A DNA stretch of 64,000 nt, taken from contig CBDDLA010000001.1 of assembly GCA_965230485.1 (NCBI GenBank), forward strand, positions 124,001 to 188,000. Reading direction: 5' to 3'. This document shows positions 1-7,411 of the stretch, piece after piece (position 1 is the stretch's first letter; each line of letters begins with the position of its first letter). This DNA comes from Putridiphycobacter sp965230485 (GTDB lineage: Bacteria > Bacteroidota > Bacteroidia > Flavobacteriales_D > Crocinitomicaceae). The notes below the pieces were generated by a model. That model did no database searches, was not told the origin of the DNA, and was given only the letters and a program-made list of their open reading frames with translations. Made by a program: the position numbers and the translations under genes.

Positions 1-209
1 TGCCAGTTCATTATGTCAACTGCAGGAAAACCATGTAAATTGTCGGGGCAATACCAACCACCATATCTGTGTGGTTCTGTTTCTTGCGCTTCGTCTTTTG
101 GCATTAATATGTGCGTTGCTTTATCTTCTGCTTCTTTAGAGTTGAGTGAACAACCAATGAAAATGATAATACTGAGAACAGCCAAAAATTTAAATGTTTT
201 ACTTTTCAT
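1..209 (-). CDS. Partial lipoprotein, C-terminus beyond the window
   Basis: Reading the minus strand from an ATG at 207-209 gives 69 codons that run off the left edge without a stop. The product starts with a short basic n-region and a hydrophobic core ending in the lipobox IGCS, so it should be exported and lipidated at the Cys (about residue 20). The mature part is polar and contains HRYGGWYCPDN, a Cys- and aromatic-rich stretch I cannot assign. The overlapping plus-strand open frame at 13-282 has no export signal and is a shadow. The role is unknown. It is divergent from the outer membrane protein gene at 358. Confidence 0.7.
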   Translation of the reverse strand, partial: MKSKTFKFLAVLSIIIFIGCSLNSKEAEDKATHILMPKDEAQETEPHRYGGWYCPDNLHGFPAVDIMNW

Positions 210-299
210 AATATGTGTTTTTGATTACACCTATAAATTTAAAGCAAGACCAGATGAAGCCAATTTAAACTGTGTAAATTAATGTAAAGTGCTTGTAAT

Positions 300-315
300 T
301 TATTTTTAAAAATAA
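300..315. promoter_or_regulatory. AT-only perfect palindrome between divergent genes
   Basis: TTATTTTTAAAAATAA is a 16-bp perfect palindrome in the intergenic region between the partial lipoprotein gene and the outer membrane protein gene. It could be an operator or just an A/T-rich promoter feature. Its composition makes chance occurrence easy. Confidence 0.2.
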
Positions 316-357
316 TTAATTTTATTGAAGCGAAATTTAACCTTAAAACTAATTATA

Positions 358-891
358 ATGAACACATTCAGCCGCAGTATCCTACTTTTATCACTTTCCA
401 TAAGCACTTTTGCTTTTTCACAGTCGCAGACAGAATCTACAGATAAAGCATTTTATTTTGATTTAGTAAGTGGACCCTACCTTTTTGTGGATCATATACC
501 TTATGATGCCGTGATGATGACTGGTGCTCGGTTAGGCCATGCGTTTACATCTCGGTTTAATGCGAATATCGAATATGTTGTCGGTCAGCAACATGATGAA
601 CAGCACACATTAGGGATGACGCATAATGTTAATGCTCAATTTTGCTATGATTTAAAGTCTAATCCGAAGCTATTTGCGCCTTATGTATTTGCCGGAGGTG
701 GATTTATGGAATTTAAATCGTTTACAACGGATGTTTATGGCATTCAGTACAATTTAGGCATGGGTACAACTCTAAAATTCACCAATAGACTATATGGGTT
801 AATTGAGGCAAGGTATTTTAATTTAGGCCTAATGGATTTGGGGGGCCAACATGAGCTTGCTGTATTTTGGGGATTAAGGTGCAATTTTTAA
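358..891 (+). CDS. Small outer-membrane beta-barrel-like protein
   Basis: 177 residues from the ATG at 358. A longer frame exists from a TTG at 325, but the ATG places a clean signal peptide (MNTFSRSILLLSLSISTFAFSQ) at the N-terminus, so I prefer it. The mature part has alternating hydrophobic and polar strands with many Gly and aromatic residues (NIEYVVGQ, YVFAGGGFMEF, YGLIEARYFNLG), and ends with a strand finishing in Phe, LRCNF. This is the usual look of small OmpW/Opr-like porin-type barrels in Bacteroidota. Predicted location is the outer membrane. The substrate is unknown and there is no clear operon partner. Confidence 0.6.
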   Translation: MNTFSRSILLLSLSISTFAFSQSQTESTDKAFYFDLVSGPYLFVDHIPYDAVMMTGARLGHAFTSRFNANIEYVVGQQHDEQHTLGMTHNVNAQFCYDLKSNPKLFAPYVFAGGGFMEFKSFTTDVYGIQYNLGMGTTLKFTNRLYGLIEARYFNLGLMDLGGQHELAVFWGLRCNF

Positions 892-1029
892 CCAATTGTA
901 TCGATAAACATTTAGAGTTGATCTGAATTACCGTCAAAGTTAGAATTAGTGATTCTAAACAGAGGTATATTTGAAAACTGTTTATTATATTGGTTATCTT
1001 GAAAAATATATTGAACCAATCCCCCTATA

Positions 1030-2274
1030 ATGTCAATAGATGATTCACTGATTGATCAGAACAAGATTACACTTAATTTCAATGATCCGCATTTTGAGAA
1101 TGAGTTTAGGTTGTCGTACAATCAAATCATTAAAATTCCACTACGATATGGCATTATCATTTCAATCCTGTCGTGGTACAGTGCCATTGGCTTAGTATAT
1201 GCTATCATTCCAGAACAATTTATTTGGCTATCAACCCTCACAGTGGTGTATATTGGATCATTTTTTGGTTTTATTATCTATGCCACATTTAATAAAAAGT
1301 TAGAAAAATACTTACATACGCTTGGTGCCTTCTCAAATGCATGGGCGGGTCTATATGCCATCTATTTTTGTGATCAGTTTCCAAATGGGGTTCATGTCAT
1401 ATTACCAGCCATTATTTTCATTATTTTTTTTGGCTCCTATATGGTCCGTTTAAAGTGGCTGGCAGGTTTTTTAGCTGCTTTAACATACATTATTGGCTAT
1501 CATGTTTATATTGAATTTTATTCCAATTTATCTCAGTCGCAAGTATTGCTTTATGCTTTTGTAGGGTGGATGACATTAATTTTTGCAGTACTTGCAGGGC
1601 GTGTAGCGGAAACCAACATGAGAATTGCTTTTGTTCAGGATAAAACCATCACCGCCCAGCGTGCAGTCATTGAAAAAGAAAAGGAATTGTTATTACAAGA
1701 GGTGCACCATAGGGTTCAAAATAACCTTCAAATCATTGTTAGTCTTATCAAACTTCAATTATCTAAATCAGATCATTCTGCCGTAAACCAAGCATTAACT
1801 GAAGCTCAAAGTAGAATTTTATCCATGTCGTTGGTTCATCAAAGGATTAACCATAACTCTAATTTTACAAATATTTCGTTAAGTGAATACACAGAACAAT
1901 TGGTGAGTAATATCAAAAAGCTACATCACGAAGATGATGTTAACTATGAATTGGACATTTCAAATGATGTTTTAATTGATATTGATACGGCCATTCCATT
2001 AGGTCTAATCATTAATGAAATAGTGACCAATTTCTTTCAGCATGTTCATGCGAATAATCAATGTTCATTTTCTATTAAAGCGAAGCAAACTCTAAAAAGT
2101 GCATTGACCTTTGCTTATTCAGACAATGGTCAAGGTTTTCCCAATTATATTTTAGAAAGTCCCGCTCACACTTTAGGATTAGAGCTCATTCAAAGCCTTT
2201 CTGAACAAATAGACGCCGACTTTAAATTTTACAATGAAAGTGGCGCTGTGTATGAAATATACTTCGATATTTAA
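1030..2274 (+). CDS. Membrane sensor histidine kinase, HisKA_2 family
   Basis: 414 residues. The first ~195 hold about six hydrophobic segments with no recognisable extracellular domain. A short linker (about 200-220) leads to the HisKA_2 dimerisation and phosphotransfer helix EVHHRVQNNLQ, with the phospho-accepting His at about residue 226, then the partner helix ending in MSLVHQRI. The HATPase part shows an N-box-like NEIVTNFFQH near 328 and a G1 box DNGQGFP near 364. It would autophosphorylate on His and pass phosphate to a response regulator, but none lies nearby, so it is an orphan kinase here. A second kinase of the same architecture is at 50808-51983. The signal is unknown. Confidence 0.85.
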   Translation: MSIDDSLIDQNKITLNFNDPHFENEFRLSYNQIIKIPLRYGIIISILSWYSAIGLVYAIIPEQFIWLSTLTVVYIGSFFGFIIYATFNKKLEKYLHTLGAFSNAWAGLYAIYFCDQFPNGVHVILPAIIFIIFFGSYMVRLKWLAGFLAALTYIIGYHVYIEFYSNLSQSQVLLYAFVGWMTLIFAVLAGRVAETNMRIAFVQDKTITAQRAVIEKEKELLLQEVHHRVQNNLQIIVSLIKLQLSKSDHSAVNQALTEAQSRILSMSLVHQRINHNSNFTNISLSEYTEQLVSNIKKLHHEDDVNYELDISNDVLIDIDTAIPLGLIINEIVTNFFQHVHANNQCSFSIKAKQTLKSALTFAYSDNGQGFPNYILESPAHTLGLELIQSLSEQIDADFKFYNESGAVYEIYFDI

Positions 2275-2300
2275 CTTGTAGCAATCAGAATAGATTGACT

Positions 2301-2669
2301 TTATGGCTGGTTGATCTGTGTCTTTCTGTAAAATAGGTAAGAAATAATGAGTACAAGAAGTGGGATTATTGGTCCGTAAAATCCACCATCACCAGCGTTA
2401 AGATGGGCAATAATTGCAAAAATTAGGTCTAACCCAAACCCTAAATACGCCAAGGTTTTAATGGTTCTATGCTTAATAAATAAAATAGCAACCACACCTA
2501 AGATTTTTGCAACAGCAAGTGGGTATATTATTTCAGTGGGTACTCCCAAACTGGTAAACATTTCTGCGGTCATGTCGTACTCAATAAAATAAGCCATTGC
2601 TCCCGCAAAGAGCATTAAACCAAATAAGATGGTTGAAATTCGGTAAATGATTAGATTTCTTTTTTCCAT
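2301..2669 (-). CDS. DoxX-like small membrane protein
   Basis: 122 residues with four predicted transmembrane helices. The layout (short N-terminus, a FGLMLFAGAMAYF helix, a conserved-looking YPLAVAKILGV in helix 2) fits the DoxX-like family. Members sit in the inner membrane and are often controlled by HxlR- or MarR-type regulators under oxidative or electrophile stress. Here the neighbour is a divergent HxlR regulator, which supports that picture. A TAGATTTG -7 element at 2701-2708 and an inverted repeat just upstream of it suggest direct repression. The biochemical activity is unknown. Confidence 0.75.
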   Translation of the reverse strand: MEKRNLIIYRISTILFGLMLFAGAMAYFIEYDMTAEMFTSLGVPTEIIYPLAVAKILGVVAILFIKHRTIKTLAYLGFGLDLIFAIIAHLNAGDGGFYGPIIPLLVLIISYLFYRKTQINQP

Positions 2670-2700
2670 TTTTTTAAAATTTTAATACATATTTATTGGG

Positions 2701-2708
2701 CAAATCTA
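2701..2708 (-). promoter_or_regulatory. Promoter -7 element of the DoxX-like gene
   Basis: On the minus strand this reads TAGATTTG, an exact match to the Bacteroidota TAnnTTTG -7 consensus, 31 bp upstream of the start codon. No clear -33 TTTG is present; that position is instead partly occupied by the inverted repeat at 2720-2735. Confidence 0.5.
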
Positions 2709-2719
2709 AATGGAATAGT

Positions 2720-2735
2720 TTACTTTAGCGAGTAA
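2720..2735. promoter_or_regulatory. Candidate HxlR operator 1
   Basis: TTACT-N6-AGTAA, a perfect 5-bp inverted repeat with a 6-bp spacer, placed 11 bp upstream of the DoxX -7 element. The TACT...AGTA half-sites resemble those described for HxlR/DUF24 regulators such as YodB. The position would block the DoxX promoter. The assignment is inference. Confidence 0.45.
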
Positions 2736-2753
2736 CTATATAAAATAAAGCAG

Positions 2754-2767
2754 TATACTTAAGTATA
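2754..2767. promoter_or_regulatory. Candidate HxlR operator 2
   Basis: TATACTTAAGTATA is a 14-bp perfect palindrome ending 5 bp before the HxlR start codon. It carries the same TACT/AGTA core as the repeat at 2720-2735, suggesting autoregulation. The assignment is inference. Confidence 0.45.
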
Positions 2768-2772
2768 GCATT

Positions 2773-3171
2773 ATGAAAACAGAGGAAGGTAAAGATGTCA
2801 AGACACCACTAAAGGAACAGTTTGGTAATTATATGGTGCCGGTAAGGGATGCATTAGAAATTTTTAGTGGCAAATGGAAGATTCCAATTATTACAGCCCT
2901 TTCGTTTTACGAAACATGTGGTTTTAAAGAACTTGAGAGAATTGTTGAAGGGATTACGCCTAAAATGTTGTCGAAAGAATTAAAGTTTTTGGAAGACAAT
3001 ATGTTAGTGATCAGAGAAGTTGAAGATACCAGGCCGGTAACGGTGAAGTACAGTATAACGGATTATGGAAAAACATGCGGACCGGTGATGAGTGAACTGT
3101 ATCGGTGGGGAACTGCTCACAGAAAGAAAGTATTTGACATTGATGGAGAAGGGTGGAAAGGTCAATGTTAG
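2773..3171 (+). CDS. HxlR/DUF24-family transcriptional regulator
   Basis: 132 residues, typical length for the family. The winged-helix core is recognisable: DALEIFSGKWKIPIITAL (helix 1 with the hallmark GKW), FKELERIVEGITPKMLSKEL (recognition helix region), then the wing with VKYSITDYGKTCGPVMSEL. The N-terminal redox Cys of YodB/HypR-type members is not visible; a Cys lies instead in YETCGF (about residue 47), another near 101, and one is the C-terminal residue. It is divergent from the DoxX gene with two inverted repeats between them, so it probably represses that gene and itself. Its end is 4 bp from the convergent lipoprotein gene. Confidence 0.85.
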   Translation: MKTEEGKDVKTPLKEQFGNYMVPVRDALEIFSGKWKIPIITALSFYETCGFKELERIVEGITPKMLSKELKFLEDNMLVIREVEDTRPVTVKYSITDYGKTCGPVMSELYRWGTAHRKKVFDIDGEGWKGQC

Positions 3172-3175
3172 TAAA

Positions 3176-3865
3176 TCAGCAACCGCAGTATACAGAAACT
3201 GCTGTGCTTTCGGGTTCTTGTTTTAAGTTGATATAACAGCCTGGTTCACCATCTTCTATTGGCCCAAAAGTGGAGTCTGAATGCCATGTATGGTCTTCAA
3301 CATCAGCATACAATTTACTCATAAAACTTCTCACAAGAGAATCATTATTAGTTGGGAAAGTACATTCTATCCCAGAACCTGACTCCAGGTCATCAAATTG
3401 ATACATTATGCCATTCCGAAACCCATGTCTAAAACTAATGATGGAGTTGGTTTCAGGGTAATAACCTATAGAGTCTAAAGTAGGTGATGGGCTAAAGCTT
3501 TCAAGTAATAGACAATACAATTCATCAGGGTAAAACGGTAATGAATCTGAATATGATTTGGCTAATGCCAATTGGTCATCTTCTGACGGTAGTGCCATGG
3601 CTAAGAAATCATCAATAGAGACCGTATCATTCCGATTGCTCAAACGTTCCAGATATAGTTCAAAATATATATGGGCCATATTTTTTTTAAATTGCTGATT
3701 TAAAGCTGTGGAATCTGCATGATCATCTTCTTCTTGGGGGGAAATGGTGTCAACTAATTGGTCATTAATGGCTTCGCTTTTGGCTTTATTCAAAACAGGT
3801 TGATTTGCCTCTGATTGACAACTCAACAGTATAATAAAGCACGATATGATCAAGGTTATTTTCAT
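3176..3865 (-). CDS. Hypothetical lipoprotein
   Basis: 229 residues from the ATG at 3863-3865. An upstream ATG at 3883 would add six residues before the same signal. The N-terminus MKITLIISCFIILLSC ends in a lipobox, so the protein is probably lipidated at that Cys. A low-complexity acidic linker follows (QEEDDHADS). The remainder, rich in Asp, Ser and Tyr, ends in the Cys-containing tail VYCGC. I do not recognise a domain. It follows the DUF1801 gene by about 30 bp on the same strand, so it may be the last gene of that minus-strand run. Confidence 0.6.
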   Translation of the reverse strand: MKITLIISCFIILLSCQSEANQPVLNKAKSEAINDQLVDTISPQEEDDHADSTALNQQFKKNMAHIYFELYLERLSNRNDTVSIDDFLAMALPSEDDQLALAKSYSDSLPFYPDELYCLLLESFSPSPTLDSIGYYPETNSIISFRHGFRNGIMYQFDDLESGSGIECTFPTNNDSLVRSFMSKLYADVEDHTWHSDSTFGPIEDGEPGCYINLKQEPESTAVSVYCGC

Positions 3866-3895
3866 TTTTGATGTAAAGTTCACTAAAAATAAACA

Positions 3896-4324
3896 TTAAA
3901 TCCCTAAAATCACATGTTTTTTGACCTTATGGTACATTAAGGTGGCCCTTATACACTGCTTTAGTTCAATTTCTGGAATAACTTGATTGAGTTGAAAGAC
4001 GATTGCTCTATTATTTTCATATTCGAATAAATCACCAAATACCAGCCTAAATGTCTCAACCAGCCGGCTAGTACATTTAAAATACATTTGATATTGGTTG
4101 GGTTTTGTTGCTTTCCAGTCCATGCGTAATGTGCTTCCATGTTTTGCGAGAAAGCTGGGTTCTCCCCATTTCAACGTTTCTTCTAATGCGGTCAATCCTT
4201 CTATTTCTCCGGCGGTTTCAATGACTAATTCGCGGAGATAATGCATCTTATCCTTAACAAAATCAGGATAAGATGCGAAGATGAGATCTACTTTCGGATC
4301 AGTTTTTAAAGTGAGTTCGCTCAT
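3896..4324 (-). CDS. DUF1801 (YdhG-like) protein
   Basis: 142 residues from the ATG at 4322-4324. A longer frame starts at 4402 but overlaps the previous gene by over 70 bp and gives a poor N-terminus, so I chose the start that lies 4 bp after the upstream stop. The sequence has the DUF1801 pattern: a helical start (VDLIFASYPDFVKDKMHYLRE), the ETLKWGEPSF motif, and MDWKATKPNQYQMYFKC. The fold is a small alpha/beta domain of unknown biochemical role, often encoded beside regulators of stress genes. It is likely co-transcribed with the effector-binding protein and the WYL regulator. Confidence 0.75.
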   Translation of the reverse strand: MSELTLKTDPKVDLIFASYPDFVKDKMHYLRELVIETAGEIEGLTALEETLKWGEPSFLAKHGSTLRMDWKATKPNQYQMYFKCTSRLVETFRLVFGDLFEYENNRAIVFQLNQVIPEIELKQCIRATLMYHKVKKHVILGI

Positions 4325-4328
4325 TGTC

Positions 4329-4790
4329 TTAAGGTTTAACGCCGACATAGAAATCGACTTCAGCATCCGAAGGGTTTTGTGCTTTTTCACCAAACACTTC
4401 AAAATCAGCCATAAAATCTCTGTTTAAATCCATTTTAAAAATGTCTGACCAATGATTCACAATTAAGCCTTTCATCAAATCTCCTTTCGCGCTGGTTTTG
4501 ACATAAGTTCCGCCATCAAAAGCGTGTCCAACCATGCCCTTTGGTATCGCATCCAAATTTTCAACTTTACATCCCAGAACGGTAGTATATGGCTTTGTAT
4601 GGTCGCCTTCATAATCGGTATAAATTGAATAAATGGTATCGTCCATTTTATTCGGAATGTGTGACAATAGATTTTCTGACATGAATTTTTGCCACAGGTC
4701 AGCAATGTCCTTACTGGCCTGTTCATTTTCATTAGTTGTTCTTACTGTGATTCCGATCACCTTAAACGGTTCAATTTTTACTTTTTGCAT
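4329..4790 (-). CDS. GyrI-like effector-binding domain protein
   Basis: 153 residues, a single stand-alone effector-binding domain of the AraC/GyrI (SOUL/Rob C-terminal) type. It starts with the typical strand IEPFKVIGITVRT, then the helix IADLWQKFM, the strand TIYSIYTDYEGD, the VPGG-like turn seen here as AIPKGMVGHAFDGGTYVKT, and a final strand EVDFYVGVKP. Such domains bind small hydrophobic or cationic molecules and may act as sequestering or anti-activator proteins. There is no DNA-binding part. The gene sits 40 bp after the WYL regulator gene and 4 bp before the DUF1801 gene, so an operon is likely. Confidence 0.75.
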   Translation of the reverse strand: MQKVKIEPFKVIGITVRTTNENEQASKDIADLWQKFMSENLLSHIPNKMDDTIYSIYTDYEGDHTKPYTTVLGCKVENLDAIPKGMVGHAFDGGTYVKTSAKGDLMKGLIVNHWSDIFKMDLNRDFMADFEVFGEKAQNPSDAEVDFYVGVKP

Positions 4791-4830
4791 TGTTATTATT
4801 TTTTAGATTCAATACAAAAGTAGAGGAGGC

Positions 4831-5556
4831 TTATGTCAACGGTGTGTCAGGGGTGCTTCCCCAAATTTTCTTTTTTTCTTCAAAATAGTCTTGAAGTGTT
4901 ATTTTATGCGGGTCGAAGTGCTCAAATAAAATTGAAATACTTTGCATCCGATCTAGTCTAAAGGCTCTAAAATCATTTCTTAAACGACAAAAAGCAATTA
5001 AAACCCAACTGTCTTGCGTTTGAATGAGCGCAAATGGTTCAATTTGTCTATGGCTTTCTTTATGTTGAAGCGATAAATAATCCAAATCAACCAATTGATA
5101 ATTGGTAATGGCGGTTTGCAATTGAATCAAAAAATGACTTGTTTTTTCTAAGTTTTGATATGTTCTGATTTGAATGCGTTCACTTAAGAGCTCTGTTTTA
5201 TTTTTTTGAGCGTTTTTAAGGACTGATTTAATCTTTTCTATGGCCGTTGCGTATTGCTTAGCTAACGATTCGTCTTTGTTCTTTAAAATAATCTGCTCTG
5301 CTGTGATTAAGGCATTGGCTTCTTCTTCCGTAAACATCACAGGTGGTATGGTATAGCCTTCTACCAGAGCATAACCCTTTCCTTCAATTGTGGTAATCGG
5401 GATGCCTGATTGTTCTAAAGTCCGAATGTCCCGGTATACCGTTCTAATGCTGACGCCATGTTTGTCAGCAATATTTTTGGCCGTCACCAGTTTTTTGGAT
5501 TGCAATTGGGTAAGAATGGCGGTAAGCCTTGCAAGTCGTGGTTTATCTTCTGCCAT
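4831..5556 (-). CDS. YafY-type HTH-WYL transcriptional regulator
   Basis: 241 residues. The N-terminal HTH_11 domain covers about residues 8-60 (LARLTAILTQLQ, ADKHGVSIRTVYRDI as recognition helix, GIPITTIEGKGY). A helical linker follows, and the C-terminal WYL domain (about 140-235) contains RQIEPFALIQTQDSWVLIAF and FRAFRLDRMQSI. WYL domains are thought to sense ligands such as nucleic acids or nucleotides, and these regulators often control adjacent stress or defence genes. It probably regulates the run it lies in (DUF1905, effector-binding, DUF1801). Confidence 0.85.
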   Translation of the reverse strand: MAEDKPRLARLTAILTQLQSKKLVTAKNIADKHGVSIRTVYRDIRTLEQSGIPITTIEGKGYALVEGYTIPPVMFTEEEANALITAEQIILKNKDESLAKQYATAIEKIKSVLKNAQKNKTELLSERIQIRTYQNLEKTSHFLIQLQTAITNYQLVDLDYLSLQHKESHRQIEPFALIQTQDSWVLIAFCRLRNDFRAFRLDRMQSISILFEHFDPHKITLQDYFEEKKKIWGSTPDTPLT

Positions 5557-5593
5557 TTAACGAAATTAAGCATTTAAGACCTATTGCAGAGTG

Positions 5594-5893
5594 TTAGATC
5601 CAAATTTTAACGTCAATATTTTGATCGATTTCCAGCTTAGATTTCTTTCTCACTTCCGCTTTAATAGGGAGGAGGTAAGCATCTGTTTTAGTGTCAAACC
5701 AAATGGCAGTATCCCATTCAAATTCGCCTATTTTAGCCAGTACCTTCATTCTTCCCCAACCTTCTTCTTGCCATTTTAAATGCGTCCTTATTTCTGTTGA
5801 GATCTCCTGAGGCAAAGTCACAAAATGCCATCCGCCATTAGGAGCATGTTTCCATAGTTTAGCCGAAAATTCGTATTTGATTTTGGTGTTCAT
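5594..5893 (-). CDS. DUF1905 protein
   Basis: 99 residues. The pattern YEFSAKLWKHAPNGGWHFVTLP, GWGRMKVLAKIGEFEWDTAIW and DAYLLPIKAEVRKK is characteristic of DUF1905, a small beta-barrel domain of unknown function often found with YdeI/OmdA-type proteins. It lies 37 bp upstream of the WYL regulator on the same strand and could be the first gene of that run. An overlapping plus-strand frame at 5591-5779 is its shadow. Confidence 0.75.
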   Translation of the reverse strand: MNTKIKYEFSAKLWKHAPNGGWHFVTLPQEISTEIRTHLKWQEEGWGRMKVLAKIGEFEWDTAIWFDTKTDAYLLPIKAEVRKKSKLEIDQNIDVKIWI

Positions 5894-6168
5894 TGGGGGG
5901 TAATGTTAGTATTAGTTACTCTTAATTGTCAGGAATCGTCTAATGTTTGAAAAATATCAGACTTCTTTTTTATAACTCCAAATTGTTTTAAGTTTAAAAA
6001 AAATTGGTTCCACCACTAAAGGTATTAATTTATATTTCATAAAAACTTGCTCCAAGAATTTTGATACAAATATTTTCAATTATTTTCCCAATATCATATT
6101 TCATATAGTTGTTAGCAAAAATAACAAATAAGGCAAATCTTCCGAAGACGTCTAGGGCTTAGATAATT
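5894..6168. other. Intergenic region bordering the accessory island
   Basis: 275 bp between DUF1905 and the patatin gene. It holds a minute minus-strand frame of 27 codons at 5957-6040 that is basic and hydrophobic but has no other support. It also holds the inverted repeat TCTTCCGAAGA (6138-6148) overlapping the palindrome AGACGTCT (6146-6153), just downstream of the patatin stop. The latter could be a transcription end or a cassette boundary. I see no confident gene. Confidence 0.35.
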
Positions 6169-7239
6169 TTATAAATGTTCTGATTTAACTTGAATTTTGG
6201 CAGAGTTTTTACCAATTTTATAGAGTAATTCTTTATTATGAGAATTAGACATTTCTCTTAATGATTCTAATTCTTTCTTTGATAAATTAATCCCCAAATT
6301 ATTTAATTCATTCTCGTCTAAAATGACATTATACCGGATGTAATTGAATGCAGTATATTGATTTAAAATATCTTCTTTCATATTGCCAATCTCGCTATCA
6401 ATTTTCCTAGGAACAGGTGAGTTAGATAGGTATTGTAATATAGTTTGATTTAAATAATTTGCGTCTTCCATAAATAATTCAGGTATCATTGATGCCCAAC
6501 CTAACAAACCTTTCTTTGCTATTTTATAAGGGTTATATTTTTTGGTATAAGTTCCAGTACCTATAGATAGTATTGATAAATTTTCTTCTCCAGTAGGCCA
6601 ATTATAATTGAATCCCTTCAATGTAGCTACTAGAAATAATAAAAGTGAAGGATTATTTGCTAGACTTACACCACCATCAATAAATGTTCCTGTTTCTCCA
6701 TGACCTACATCCATTTTTTGGGGAATAAAATAACTCGGTGCTGCGGCACTAGCACGGATAACTTTTTTTAATAGCATTCCCTTATTATTTTCGAAATATT
6801 TTCCTTTGGGATTATTTATTATCGGCCAAGTACTTAATGTATCCGCTCTTTTAGTTACAATACACAACGCTGTTTTAATTTTACTACTTCCAATAGTAAT
6901 ATTACCAAAGACTTCATCAATTGCTTTTTCAAGAGGTCTGAAGTCAAATTCAGCTTTGTATCTTTTGAAAGGATTTAAAAACCAGCTCCTTTTTTTTCCA
7001 AAAATCTTGTCTCCAATATCTAAATATAACTTAGTGATTTCTTTAGCTGACATTCCAATTGATAATCCACCTGCAATAATAGCACCTGTACTGGTTCCGC
7101 CAATTAGATCATAATAATCACAAAGTTTTAAGTTTGAGTCGTTTTCTTTTATTTGAATTTCTTTTTCAATTTTTTCAAGGAAACCTAAGGTTAAGGCACC
7201 TCTTATACCGCCTCCGTCAAGTGATAAAATTTTTTTCAT
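6169..7239 (-). CDS. CapV-like patatin phospholipase
   Basis: 356 residues, cytosolic, no signal peptide. The patatin core is complete: oxyanion-hole loop DGGGIRG (residues 8-14), nucleophile elbow GGTSTG with Ser50, and the catalytic-dyad Asp188 in FIDGGVSLANNP. This is the soluble patatin type used as the CapV effector of CBASS, where a cyclic dinucleotide activates phospholipid hydrolysis and membrane loss. I find no CD-NTase, HORMA, E1/E2 or JAB gene next to it, so the activating signal is unclear. The gene starts 16 bp after the end of an unannotated open stretch (7256-7411) that follows the TIR-like gene. A shared transcript with that gene is likely. It could also be a stand-alone lipase. 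Confidence 0.8.
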   Translation of the reverse strand: MKKILSLDGGGIRGALTLGFLEKIEKEIQIKENDSNLKLCDYYDLIGGTSTGAIIAGGLSIGMSAKEITKLYLDIGDKIFGKKRSWFLNPFKRYKAEFDFRPLEKAIDEVFGNITIGSSKIKTALCIVTKRADTLSTWPIINNPKGKYFENNKGMLLKKVIRASAAAPSYFIPQKMDVGHGETGTFIDGGVSLANNPSLLLFLVATLKGFNYNWPTGEENLSILSIGTGTYTKKYNPYKIAKKGLLGWASMIPELFMEDANYLNQTILQYLSNSPVPRKIDSEIGNMKEDILNQYTAFNYIRYNVILDENELNNLGINLSKKELESLREMSNSHNKELLYKIGKNSAKIQVKSEHL

Positions 7240-7255
7240 TTCTATTTTTAAGGTT

Positions 7256-7411
7256 TTATTCTTGTTTTAAAGAAACATAAGTGCTTCTTTTATCAAATGC
7301 TTTGTCGGTAAAGACCTCTAGTTTTTCGATATCAGTCTTCCCACTTAACTTAGCGAGTACGCAACAAACTAAAGACCTTTGAGAATTTTCAGAAGTAGTC
7401 AGAACAATCAA
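7256..7411 (-). pseudogene. In-frame open stretch after the TIR-like gene: small ORF or remnant
   Basis: Directly after the TAA of the TIR-like gene (7412-7414), the same reading frame stays open for 51 sense codons before the next TAA at 7256-7258. The peptide looks like real protein (SLVCCVLAKLSGKTDIEK, then EVFTDKAFDKRSTYVSLKQE at the end). It has no ATG. The first codon after the stop is TTG, which could be a rare start. It is either a small TTG-started gene, the C-terminus of the TIR-like protein cut off by a nonsense mutation, a readthrough extension, or a remnant of another gene. I do not recognise the domain. Confidence 0.4.

Noticed and set aside
13..282. Plus-strand 89-residue frame at the left edge
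   Set aside because: The opposite strand encodes a clear lipoprotein signal and continues off the edge, so the plus-strand frame is a shadow.
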